This document shows, piece after piece, positions 56,992-64,000 of a stretch of 64,000 bases of DNA (its first letter is position 1; each line of letters opens with the position of its first letter). The notes under the pieces were generated by a model that was not told where the DNA came from, ran no database searches, and was given only the letters and a program-made list of their open reading frames with translations. The translations under genes and the position numbers were made by a program. The stretch is from NCBI GenBank assembly GCA_963742205.1, contig CAVUKZ010000006.1, forward strand, positions 186,001-250,000. The letters are read 5' to 3'. The stretch is from WHSW01 sp963742205 (GTDB taxonomy: Bacteria; Actinomycetota; Thermoleophilia; Solirubrobacterales; 70-9).

Positions 56992-58523
56992 TGGAGTTCA
57001 ACGCCCCCGACATCAACTACGGCGGCATCTCGCCGATCATCGCGCTCACCGCCGGGCTCGTCGTCACCCTCCTCACCGGGATCGTCGGCGGCGACCGGCG
57101 GCGCCGGGTGGTGCTCTCCTCGATCGCCGCCTACGCGACGCTGGCAGCGGCCGCCGGGCTGCTGATCGCCCAGTGGGGGTCGGAGAAGAACCTGATCGCC
57201 GGCGCCCTGCGGCTCGACGACCTCGCGATCGCGGGAGGGCTGATGGCGATCGCCGCCGCCGCGTTCGTGATCCCGCTCTCGTGGCGCGAGGAGTCGGTGG
57301 ACAAGCCGCTCGGCCCCTCCGGGCACGCCGAGTTCAACGCGCTGCTGATCTGCTCGGTGCTGGGGATGACGATGATCGCCCAGGCCCAGAACCTGATCTC
57401 GTTCTTCGTCGCGATCGAGCTGCTGTCGATCCCGCTCTACGTGCTCTGCGGGTCGGCCCTGCGGCGCGAGGGATCGCTGGAGTCAGGGCTCAAGTACCTG
57501 ATCATCGGCTCGCTCGGCTCGGCGACGCTGCTCTACGGGCTCGCGTTCATCTACGGCGCCTCCGAGTCGACCGACTTCTCGGGCATCCGGGCGGCGGTCG
57601 GCGGCTCGGTGGTCGACGACCCCGTGCTGCTGATCGGGATCGCGCTCGCCGCCACCGGGCTGGCGTTCAAGCTCTCGATCGCCCCGTTCCACCAGTGGAC
57701 GCCCGATGTCTACGAGGGCGCGCCGACGCCGGTGACCGCGTTCATGTCGGTGGCGACGAAGGCGGCCGTGTTCTGCGTCATGGTGCGCTTCTTCGACGTC
57801 GCCCTCGGGCCCGCGGCGGGCGACTGGCAGCCGGCGCTCGCGGCACTGGCGACGGTCTCGATCGTGGTCGGCAACGTGGGCGCGCTCGGGCAGCGCTCGC
57901 TCAAGCGGCTGCTCGGCTACTCGGGCATTGCCCAGTCCGGCTACATGATGGTCGGGGTGGTCGCCGCCAGCGCCGCCGGGGTCAGCGCGCTGGTCTTCTA
58001 CCTCGCCGCTTACACCTTGATGAACCTCGGCGCCTTCGCGGTGATCACGATCCGCGAGCGCGAGAGCGCCTACGGCGACGACATCCGCGCGGTGGAGGGG
58101 ATGGGCAAGGAGCGGCCGTTCCTCGCGGTCGCGCTGACGATCTCGATGCTGGCGCTCGCCGGCCTCCCGGGAACGGCTGGCTTCATCGGCAAGCTCTACC
58201 TGATCGAGGCCACCGTCGACGCCGACTACACCTGGCTCGGCGTGATGATCGCGGTCGGCACGATGATCTCCCTCGCCTACTACCTGCGGGTGATGGCAGC
58301 GGTCTGGATGCGCCCGACCGCCGGCCGGGCGCCGAGCTCGGTGCCGGCGATGGCCGGCGGCTCCCAGGAGGCCGACGCGCAGATCACCGGCGGCCGCTGC
58401 AAGGTGATCCTGGGGTTCGTGGCGCTGGTCACGGCGGCGACGATCTTCTTCGGCGTCATCCCCTCGCCGCTCGTCGACTGGGCCACCTCCGCGGGTGACT
58501 CGATCGCCAACCTGATCGGCTAG
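56991..58523 (+). CDS. nuoN: NADH-quinone oxidoreductase subunit N
   Basis: Third antiporter-like pump subunit and last gene of the operon, 510 residues from ATG 56991. About fourteen helices. Motifs: IELLSIPLYVLCGSALRREG, PFHQWTPDVYEGAPTPVTAF, ATKAAVFCVMVRFF, GYSGIAQSGYMMVGVVAASA and GLPGTAGFIGKLYL. The frame is intact. The TAG stop is part of a CTAG shared with the convergent DHFR-like gene, so there is no spacer or terminator after the operon. Confidence 0.96.
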   Translation: MEFNAPDINYGGISPIIALTAGLVVTLLTGIVGGDRRRRVVLSSIAAYATLAAAAGLLIAQWGSEKNLIAGALRLDDLAIAGGLMAIAAAAFVIPLSWREESVDKPLGPSGHAEFNALLICSVLGMTMIAQAQNLISFFVAIELLSIPLYVLCGSALRREGSLESGLKYLIIGSLGSATLLYGLAFIYGASESTDFSGIRAAVGGSVVDDPVLLIGIALAATGLAFKLSIAPFHQWTPDVYEGAPTPVTAFMSVATKAAVFCVMVRFFDVALGPAAGDWQPALAALATVSIVVGNVGALGQRSLKRLLGYSGIAQSGYMMVGVVAASAAGVSALVFYLAAYTLMNLGAFAVITIRERESAYGDDIRAVEGMGKERPFLAVALTISMLALAGLPGTAGFIGKLYLIEATVDADYTWLGVMIAVGTMISLAYYLRVMAAVWMRPTAGRAPSSVPAMAGGSQEADAQITGGRCKVILGFVALVTAATIFFGVIPSPLVDWATSAGDSIANLIG

Positions 58524-59080
58524 CGCCGAAACCGGTACCTGAGGCTGGCGATCTGGCCCGAGCGGTCGGTCTCGACCAGCTCGAGCCGGGCCGGGTCGGT
58601 GGCCGGCTCACCGTAGAGCCGCACACCGTCGCCGAGCAGGATCGGCGCGAGGTGGACGACGAGCTCGTCGACCAGGCCGGCCTCCACACATTGGCGGTTG
58701 ACGTTCGCGCCGAAGACCTCCAGGTTGCGGCCGCCCGCGGCGGCGAGCGCGATCTCGACGGCCTCGCCGACGTCGCCGGAGAGGAAGATCAGCTTGGGGT
58801 TCGACGGTTCGGCCGGCGGCTCGTGGGTGAGCACGAACTCCGGTCCCTGCCACCGACCGCCGTACGCCTCGCTGGTCTCCGGCCGCTCGGACCGCTCGCC
58901 GACGTCGTAGGCGTTGCGGCCGGCGAGGATCGCCCCCGTGGCGTTCATCACCTCGTCGGCCATCGGGATCTCGTCGTCGTACTCGAAGATCCAGTCCATC
59001 GCGTGCTCGGGGCCGGCGATGAACCCGTCGACCGACATCGACACGTGCCAGACCACCTTCCCCTGCTGCGCGTCGCTCAT
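58520..59080 (-). CDS. Dihydrofolate reductase-like (RibD C-terminal domain) protein
   Basis: A 186-residue cytoplasmic reductase-like protein of the RibD_C superfamily. VVWHVSMSVDGFIAGPEHAM at the start and GAILAGRNAYDVGE, FLSGDVGEAVEIAL, NLEVFGANVNRQCVEAGLVD, HLAPILLGDGVRLYG are family hallmarks. Such proteins bind NADPH and reduce unknown substrates; it is not the essential FolA enzyme by sequence. ATG 59080. Tail-to-tail with nuoN, sharing CTAG. Confidence 0.87.
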   Translation of the reverse strand: MSDAQQGKVVWHVSMSVDGFIAGPEHAMDWIFEYDDEIPMADEVMNATGAILAGRNAYDVGERSERPETSEAYGGRWQGPEFVLTHEPPAEPSNPKLIFLSGDVGEAVEIALAAAGGRNLEVFGANVNRQCVEAGLVDELVVHLAPILLGDGVRLYGEPATDPARLELVETDRSGQIASLRYRFRR

Positions 59081-59249
59081 ACGGGTTGAGACCGCGGCCG
59101 CCGCGAAAACTCATCGCCCGCCGCTGGCCGGCGCGCGGGGATAAGCGGCGAGTCGCCGGTTAGCAGCGCATATCGCGGTCAACTTGCGAGTCGCCGCGAA
59201 TCGCGGGGTTCGCGAATCGGGGTGGGGCGGCGCTCGCCCCGGGCGATCG

Positions 59250-59600
59250 CTAGTCGCCCGGCTGGATTCGGAAGCCCTTGAGGATCGTCTCGTGGACGGT
59301 CCACACGGTCTCGGTGCCCGCGGCGAGGGCGCAGACGTCGCCGGGGCCGACGTCGAGCCGGCCGCCGTCCCACTCGATCGTCGCCCTTCCGGAGAGCACC
59401 ACGAAGGTCTCGTCGGCCTCGACGTCGGTGAAGCGGCCCGGCGTGCAGCGCCAGACGCCGGTCTCACCGCCCTCGGGCGTCGTCGCCAGCACGTGGGCCG
59501 AGGTCTCGGGCGCGCCCTCGAGGACCTGCCCGGGGTCCAGGGGCTCGTCCTCCAGCGGCGCCGAGGCTGCGGCGATCGCCGCGACCGGCGGCTCAGCCAC
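59250..59600 (-). CDS. Cupin domain protein
   Basis: A 116-residue cupin. Core: GVWRCTPGRFTDVEADETFVVLSG and RLDVGPGDVCALAAGTET, typical of the (S)-ureidoglycine/EutQ-like cupin_3 group with few metal His ligands. The ATG overlaps the end of the upstream aminotransferase by 8 bases, so it is the last gene of that operon and probably helps in the same pathway. Upstream of 59250 a 169-base stretch (59081-59249) before the DHFR-like gene shows no gene. Confidence 0.83.
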   Translation of the reverse strand: MAEPPVAAIAAASAPLEDEPLDPGQVLEGAPETSAHVLATTPEGGETGVWRCTPGRFTDVEADETFVVLSGRATIEWDGGRLDVGPGDVCALAAGTETVWTVHETILKGFRIQPGD

Positions 59601-60945
59601 CGGTGAGCTCGGCGGCGGCCTCGTCGAAGGCCGCCTGGTGGCGGTCGACCTGGTCCGCGGAGGTCGCGGGGCTCATCAGCGCCATCATGTGGAACGGCGT
59701 CAGCAGCACGCCGCGGTTGAGCATGTAGAGGTGCAGGAGCGCGTCGAGCTCCTCGTCCATGGCCGCCGCCGCCTCCGCGCCGTTGCGCGGCCGCTCCGCG
59801 GCGAACATGTACTCGGCCCGGCACCCCAGACGGGTGATCGACCAGGGCAGCCCGCGCTCGGCGATCGTCGCCGCGACCCCGGACTCAAACCGCTCGCCGA
59901 GCGCGATCATCCGCTCGAACGCCTCGTCGGTGAGCACGTCGGAGAGCGTCGCGCGGACCGCCGCGAGCGAGAGCGCGTTGCCGGCCAGCGTCCCGCCGAC
60001 GCCGCCGACGTCGGCCTCGCGCCAGAAGGTGTGGTCGACGACCCGCTCGGCGACCTCGGCGCTCATCCCGTAGGCGCCGGTCGGGATCCCGCCGCCGATC
60101 GGCTTGCCGATGGTCAGCACGTCGGGCTCGAGGTCGTGGGCGCGGGTGTAGCCGCCGGGGCCGCAGCAGAGCGTGTGGGTCTCGTCGATCACCAGCAGCG
60201 TCCCGGCGGCGCGGGTGAGCTCGCGCACGGCCTCGTGGTAGCCGTCGTCGGCGAGCACGATGCCGATGTTGGTCAGCGCCGGCTCGATCAGCAGGCAGGC
60301 GACGTCGCCGGCGGCGAGCTCGCGCTCGAGCCCGTCGAGGTCGTTGATCTCGACCACGCGGGTCGTCTCGTCCACCGGGACCGGCGGCCCGACGCTGCCC
60401 TCGCGCGGGCGCACCTCGCCGTCGACGAGCGTGGCGACGGTCTCGTCGACGCTGCCGTGGTAGCAGTGGTTGTGGACGATGATCTTCGAGCGCTCGGTGA
60501 TCTGGCGGGCGATCCGGATCACGAAGCGGTTCGCGTCGGTCGCCGAGAGGGTGAACTGCCAGTCGCGCAGGCCGAAGCGGCGCTGCATCTCCTCGCCGAC
60601 GGCCGCCGCGTCCTCCGTCGGCAGCATCGAGGTGATCCCGCGGGCGAGCTGCGCGTTGACCGCGGCGATCGTCGGCGCCGGGGCGTGGCCGGTCATCGCC
60701 CCGGTGTCGCCGAGGCAGAGGTCGGCGTAGACGTTGCCGTCGACGTCGCGAAGCTCCGCGCCCTGGGCCGATTCCATGAACACGGGGAAGTCCCCGGGCC
60801 AGCGGGTCATCCAGTTCATCGGCACCCCGGAGAGCAGCGACGCCTTGCCGCGCTCGTGGAGCTCACGCGACGTCGGGTGCTCGGCGGCGAAGCGCGATCG
60901 CTCGCGCTCCATCAGCTCCGCTATGCGGCCGCGCTCGATCGTCAT
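59593..60945 (-). CDS. Class III PLP-dependent aminotransferase (GSA-aminomutase-like)
   Basis: A 450-residue fold-type I aminotransferase similar to glutamate-1-semialdehyde 2,1-aminomutase and related transaminases. Seen: LRDVDGNVYADLCLGDTGAM, LSATDANRFVIRIARQIT, HNHCYHGSVDETVAT, LLVIDETHTL (PLP Asp) and the Schiff-base Lys in LTIGKPIGGGIPTGAYG. The proteins MNWMTRWPGDFPVFMESA at the N-terminus resemble transaminases of the hydroxy/amino-acid utilisation type rather than true HemL. The gene is followed by the cupin with an 8-base overlap and preceded by the PhoX-like gene by 25 bases. The amino donor is unknown. Confidence 0.87.
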   Translation of the reverse strand: MTIERGRIAELMERERSRFAAEHPTSRELHERGKASLLSGVPMNWMTRWPGDFPVFMESAQGAELRDVDGNVYADLCLGDTGAMTGHAPAPTIAAVNAQLARGITSMLPTEDAAAVGEEMQRRFGLRDWQFTLSATDANRFVIRIARQITERSKIIVHNHCYHGSVDETVATLVDGEVRPREGSVGPPVPVDETTRVVEINDLDGLERELAAGDVACLLIEPALTNIGIVLADDGYHEAVRELTRAAGTLLVIDETHTLCCGPGGYTRAHDLEPDVLTIGKPIGGGIPTGAYGMSAEVAERVVDHTFWREADVGGVGGTLAGNALSLAAVRATLSDVLTDEAFERMIALGERFESGVAATIAERGLPWSITRLGCRAEYMFAAERPRNGAEAAAAMDEELDALLHLYMLNRGVLLTPFHMMALMSPATSADQVDRHQAAFDEAAAELTGG

Positions 60946-60970
60946 CGCGCGGACGCTATCGCGAGCAGGC

Positions 60971-62425
60971 TCAGAGCCAGCCCTTGTGCCAGGGCCCGGT
61001 GATCGCGAACGTCTCGCCCGGATACTGGATGTGGAGGAAGAGCCACTTGCCGTCCGGGCTGTAGCCGACGCCCGCGGCCTCGCTGTGGCCGACGCCCTCG
61101 CCCTTCTCCGGCGGGTGGTCCCAGCGATCGGGGTTGTACGGGAACAGGTCCGCCGCGATGTTGTCGTGCAGCTGCATCGGCTCGGTGACGACGCCGAAGT
61201 CGTTCAGCTTGCCGTTCGGCGAGATGTACTTGAACCGCGAGGGCTGACCCTTGACGTCCTCGCTGGCGCCGTCCTCGCAGACGAGGATGCCGCCGCGCGG
61301 GCTCTGCGTGATCGCGTCGGGGCCGGCGAGCACCTTGTGGAAGTGCGACTCGTAGACGAGCTGCAGGGTGCCGCGCTTGAAGTTCTTGTTGTCCGGCGTG
61401 TACTTCCAGATCTGACCCTGGCCGGTGTCGCCGCCGTCGGAGGCCGTGAAGTAACAGCTGCCCTTCGAGAAGGTGCCGCCCTCGAGCCCGAGGAACTTCG
61501 CGGCGCCGTCGTGGCGACCCTGCATGTAGACCGCCTGCGGGAAGCGGTCGGCGCCGTTGGGGTCCGGGTCCTTGATGTCCACCCAGCGGCACTCGAGCTT
61601 CTCGCCCACCTCCTGATGCGTGGCGGTGTTGTACTTCGGCCGGCCGTGGATGGCGAGCATCTGCAGCTTGCCGCCGCGATGCAGCTTGCCCTTGTGGTGG
61701 GGCAGGTAGCGATAGAAGCCGTCGCCGGGGTCGCCGTTGTCCTCGGTCATGTAGACGATCCCCGTCTTCGGGTCGACCGGGCACGCCTCGTGGACGAACC
61801 GCCCCATCGCCTTGATCGGGCGCGGCTCGATGATCGAGTTGGCGCGCGCGGGGACCTCGAACACATAGCCGTGCTCGGCGCCGTAGCCCTGCTCCTTGCC
61901 GACCGTGTTCTCCTCACCGCTCAGCCACGTGCCCCACGGCGTCACGCCGCCGTTGCAGTTGTTGTCGGTGCCGTTGAGGACGAGCGCGTTGCCGAGGACC
62001 TTTCCGGTCCTGGTGTTGAAGTGCGAGACGGTCACGCCACCCTGGGCGATCGGGTCGTAGGCGTTGACCCGTGCCTGGGCGCGGCCCCGCTGGAAGCCCT
62101 CCTGGTTGCGGACGATCCAGACCGTGTCGCGGCGGCCCTTGAAGTAGCCGGTGCCGTCGTGGCAGGTGGGCATCCGCAGGCCGTCGGACATGGTCGACCC
62201 GGCGCGGTCGAAGCGGACGAACCGAAAGCCCTTCGGCAGGGCCAGCGGCTGGCCCTTCTTGAACACGGGCGGGCCGTAGCCCTTCTTCGCCAGCGTCGGC
62301 TTCATCGCCGCGAGCGCCTCGTTCTGGCCGCCGTACGCGAGCAGGCGTTCGGCGATCGTCAGGCTTGCTACGCCGAGCACGCCGTTCTTGAGCGCCTCCC
62401 TGCGGGTGAACGGTGTCGCGGTCAT
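60971..62425 (-). CDS. PhoX family (DUF839) Tat-exported protein
   Basis: A 484-residue protein with a twin-arginine signal (TRREALKNGVLGVASLTIAE), so it is exported folded. The body matches DUF839/PhoX alkaline phosphatases: MPTCHDGTGYFKGRRDTVWI, WLSGEENTVGKEQG, GRFVHEACPVDPKTGIVYMT, EDNGDPGDGFYRYLP, GGILVCEDGASEDVKGQ and PDRWDHPPEK. These enzymes use Ca/Fe cofactors to release phosphate from esters. It lies between a polyamine-type binding protein and an aminotransferase, which is not a usual PhoX context. Start ATG 62425. Confidence 0.85.
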   Translation of the reverse strand: MTATPFTRREALKNGVLGVASLTIAERLLAYGGQNEALAAMKPTLAKKGYGPPVFKKGQPLALPKGFRFVRFDRAGSTMSDGLRMPTCHDGTGYFKGRRDTVWIVRNQEGFQRGRAQARVNAYDPIAQGGVTVSHFNTRTGKVLGNALVLNGTDNNCNGGVTPWGTWLSGEENTVGKEQGYGAEHGYVFEVPARANSIIEPRPIKAMGRFVHEACPVDPKTGIVYMTEDNGDPGDGFYRYLPHHKGKLHRGGKLQMLAIHGRPKYNTATHQEVGEKLECRWVDIKDPDPNGADRFPQAVYMQGRHDGAAKFLGLEGGTFSKGSCYFTASDGGDTGQGQIWKYTPDNKNFKRGTLQLVYESHFHKVLAGPDAITQSPRGGILVCEDGASEDVKGQPSRFKYISPNGKLNDFGVVTEPMQLHDNIAADLFPYNPDRWDHPPEKGEGVGHSEAAGVGYSPDGKWLFLHIQYPGETFAITGPWHKGWL

Positions 62426-62473
62426 CTAGGTCCTCTCCCCATTTCTCCGAGTGCCGAGCACTGCTGGTAACAC

Positions 62474-63574
62474 CTACTGCGACTTAAAGTCTTGGAACGC
62501 CCGGACCCACTCCTGGTAGTTGTCGGGATGGGTCTCGGGGATCGCCTGGTCGACGTAGTCGACGCCGGAGGTCTGCTCGTAGTTGGGCGGGGCGAGCGCA
62601 ATCGCCTTCTTGTTCGTGACCAGGTAGCCGTCGCGGGCCCGGATCGCCTGCGCCTCGGGTGAGGACTGCCAGTTCATCAGCGCGTAGGCGGCGGGGTGTT
62701 CTGGGCCTTCGAGGTGAGCGCGAAGCCGCAGACCCAGGAGAGCGTGCCGTCCTTCGCGTAGGCCCACTTCGCCGGCACGCCGCCGCCGATCACCCGCTGG
62801 GCCAGCTGCGGGCCGGCCGCCGCGACGACGACCTCGCCCGACTTGAACAGGTTGACGAGGTCGGAGTCGGAGCCCCAGAGTGTCCGGAACTGGTCGGCGT
62901 GATCGATCAGGTACTGCTTCGTCTGGTCGAGCTGGGCGGAGTCCATGGCCATCGGGTCCTCGATCCCGATCGACAGCGCCGCCTCGGCCATCGGCGGCAG
63001 CGCGTAGGAGCCCTGGATCGTCGAGCGTCCGGCGTACTTCGGATCCCAGAGGTCCTTGAGCTCGTCGATCCCGCCGGGGACCTGCCTCGGTGTTGTAGAT
63101 CAGGCCCTCGAGCCCGGCCGACAGTGGAACCCCGTACTGCTTGCCGTCGAGGACGATCCCGTCCGCGTTGGTGAACGCGAGGTCGTCCCAGGAGGTGATC
63201 CCCTTGGGGTCCAGCGGCCGGATCAGGCTCTGGTCGAGCAGCGGCTGCATCTCGTCGGCGCAGACCTCGACGACGTCGGCCTGGAAGCCGCCGGCCAGCT
63301 TCGCCGCCGCCTCGTCGTTGGAGTCGAAGGTCGCGGTCTCGATCTTCAGGTCCGGGTTCGCGTCGGTGACCGGGTCGATCATCTCCGGGGTCACCGAGTC
63401 CTCGTAGGCGAACACGCGCAGGGTCCCCGAGACCGGGGCGTTGGGATCGTCGGGAGCCGGCGCGACGCCGGACTCGCCTCCGCCCGACCCGCAGCCGGCG
63501 GCGAGCACGATCGCGCCGATTCCGGCCACGGCGGCGGCGGCGATGCGCTTGGGGCTTCGGGTCGGGGTCTCCAC
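62474..63574 (-). CDS. Extracellular solute-binding lipoprotein, PotD-like (two compensating frameshifts)
   Basis: ABC-transporter substrate-binding lipoprotein of the spermidine/putrescine type, 366 residues. Start GTG 63574, lipobox LAAGC near residue 24. TLRVFAYEDSVTPEMIDPVT is the usual start of PotD/PotF-like proteins. One extra base near 63085 and one missing base near 62697 leave about 390 bases in another frame; that frame reads MAEAALSIGIEDPMAMDSAQ, LFKSGEVVVAAAGPQLAQRV and GTLSWVCGFALTSKAQN, which completes the fold before PAAYALMNWQSSPEA. A TGTCAA/ATTTTG pair (TTGACA-N18-CAAAAT on this strand) may be its promoter. No permease gene is nearby. Heads the minus-strand operon with PhoX-like, aminotransferase and cupin genes. 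Confidence 0.85.
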   Translation of the reverse strand: METPTRSPKRIAAAAVAGIGAIVLAAGCGSGGGESGVAPAPDDPNAPVSGTLRVFAYEDSVTPEMIDPVTDANPDLKIETATFDSNDEAAAKLAGGFQADVVEVCADEMQPLLDQSLIRPLDPKGITSWDDLAFTNADGIVLDGKQYGVPLSAGLEGLIYNTEAGPRRDRRAQGPLGSEVRRTLDDPGLLRAAADGRGGAVDRDRGPDGHGLRPARPDEAVPDRSRRPVPDTLGLRLRPRQPVQVGRGRRRGGRPAAGPAGDRRRRAGEVGLREGRHALLGLRLRAHLEGPEHPAAYALMNWQSSPEAQAIRARDGYLVTNKKAIALAPPNYEQTSGVDYVDQAIPETHPDNYQEWVRAFQDFKSQ

Positions 63575-63654
63575 CTGCTCCGCGATTTTGTCACATTAGT
63601 CAACAATCTGTCAAAGAGCACGATCTGGTCGCCAATGTGTACCTTGGTTTACGA

Positions 63655-63668
63655 ATTTCGTGCGAAAT
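63655..63668. promoter_or_regulatory. Perfect inverted repeat ATTTCG-TG-CGAAAT, candidate operator
   Basis: A perfect 6-bp inverted repeat with a 2-base spacer, in the divergent region between the binding-protein operon (start 63574) and the second aminotransferase (start 63703). It is AT-rich against a GC-rich background and is placed where a single regulator could control both transcripts. No regulator gene is in view. Confidence 0.5.
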
Positions 63669-63702
63669 AGGCCGTAGCACGACGAATCAGCATGGAGCGA
63701 GC

Positions 63703-64000
63703 ATGAGCAGCACCGGAACCGAGACCGACTTTCCCCGCGTCGAGACCAGCCTCCCGGGACCGCGCAGCGCCGCGCTGATGAGCCGCAACGACGCGGTCAT
63801 GTACGGCCCGTACCGCGACCACCAGACGATCCCGCTCTACATCGACCACAAGACGGACTGGCTGATCGCCGACGTCGACGGCAACACGTTCGTCGACCAC
63901 GTCTCGGGCTGGGGATCGAACCCCCTGGGCGCCCTGCCGGAGCCGGCGCTGGACCGCGCGATCGACGCGATGCACCGCTACGGCTTCGAGATCACCGACT
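63703..64000 (+). CDS. Class III PLP-dependent aminotransferase, 3' end outside the window
   Basis: The first 99 residues only. ATG 63703; MERA at 63692 is an alternative frame. The N-terminal region TIPLYIDHKTDWLIADVDGN and TFVDHVSGWGSNPLG is typical of aspartate aminotransferase-family class III enzymes such as GabT and putrescine transaminase (DVDGN and the Gly-rich turn). No catalytic Lys is visible because the gene is cut. Divergent from the binding-protein operon, consistent with amine or amino acid use. Confidence 0.8.
   Translation, partial: MSSTGTETDFPRVETSLPGPRSAALMSRNDAVMYGPYRDHQTIPLYIDHKTDWLIADVDGNTFVDHVSGWGSNPLGALPEPALDRAIDAMHRYGFEITD

Overview
The window is about 64 kb of very GC-rich chromosomal DNA. 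Codons end almost always in G or C, GTG and TTG starts are common, genes are packed with many 4-base overlaps, and the gene families are typical of Actinomycetota. The best guess is a Thermoleophilia/Solirubrobacterales-type actinobacterium, inferred from gene content: a Solirubrobacterales-style C-terminal secreted domain (32722-34010), a fused response regulator/thioredoxin-reductase-like protein, a DUF4386 membrane protein and a c-di-AMP riboswitch before a peptidase gene. It reads as core chromosome. I see no rRNA, tRNA, CRISPR array, transposase or integrase, and no gene-free stretch longer than 300 bases.

Layout. 1-10.9 kb: B12-dependent ribonucleotide reductase (5' end cut off), polysaccharide deacetylase, serine hydrolase, SDR, ABC-F ATPase, a small-membrane-protein/DUF4386 pair, an acetyltransferase-like protein, a SABATH-type methyltransferase and a secreted beta-propeller protein. 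11-20 kb: M1 peptidase, MFS transporter, c-di-AMP riboswitch with M23 peptidase, a TetR-methyltransferase-OsmC operon facing a tautomerase, CoA transferase, VOC protein, and divergent AraC / ArsR-SRPBCC genes. 20-30 kb: arylamine N-acetyltransferase overlapping a receiver-domain/flavoprotein fusion, alpha/beta hydrolase, YcaQ-like protein, two SDRs, a GAF histidine kinase/response regulator pair and a QueA-like gene. 30-43 kb: lon, a second beta-propeller protein, a primary-type sigma factor, a truncated kinase facing a response regulator, thioesterase, msrB, pentapeptide protein, serS, a cytochrome c lipoprotein, flavin reductase and two phage-tail-tube (gp19-like) proteins. 43.3-58.5 kb: a complete 14-gene nuoABCDEFGHIJKLMN operon for respiratory complex I. 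58.5-64 kb: a RibD/DHFR-like protein, then a minus-strand cluster (polyamine-type binding lipoprotein, PhoX-like protein, class III aminotransferase, cupin) divergent from a second class III aminotransferase cut by the window end.

Data quality. At least fourteen genes, including the housekeeping genes nuoG, nuoL and nuoM, carry single-base frameshifts, mostly one extra base in a G or C run. Reading across them restores conserved full-length proteins, so most look like sequencing or assembly errors. These genes are annotated over their full corrected span with the break position given.

Other points of interest: several convergent gene pairs share one CTAG (or TTAG) as both stop codons; a heptanucleotide tandem repeat lies inside nuoG; candidate palindromic operators sit in divergent intergenic regions; and the gp19-like pair has no other phage or injection-system gene nearby.
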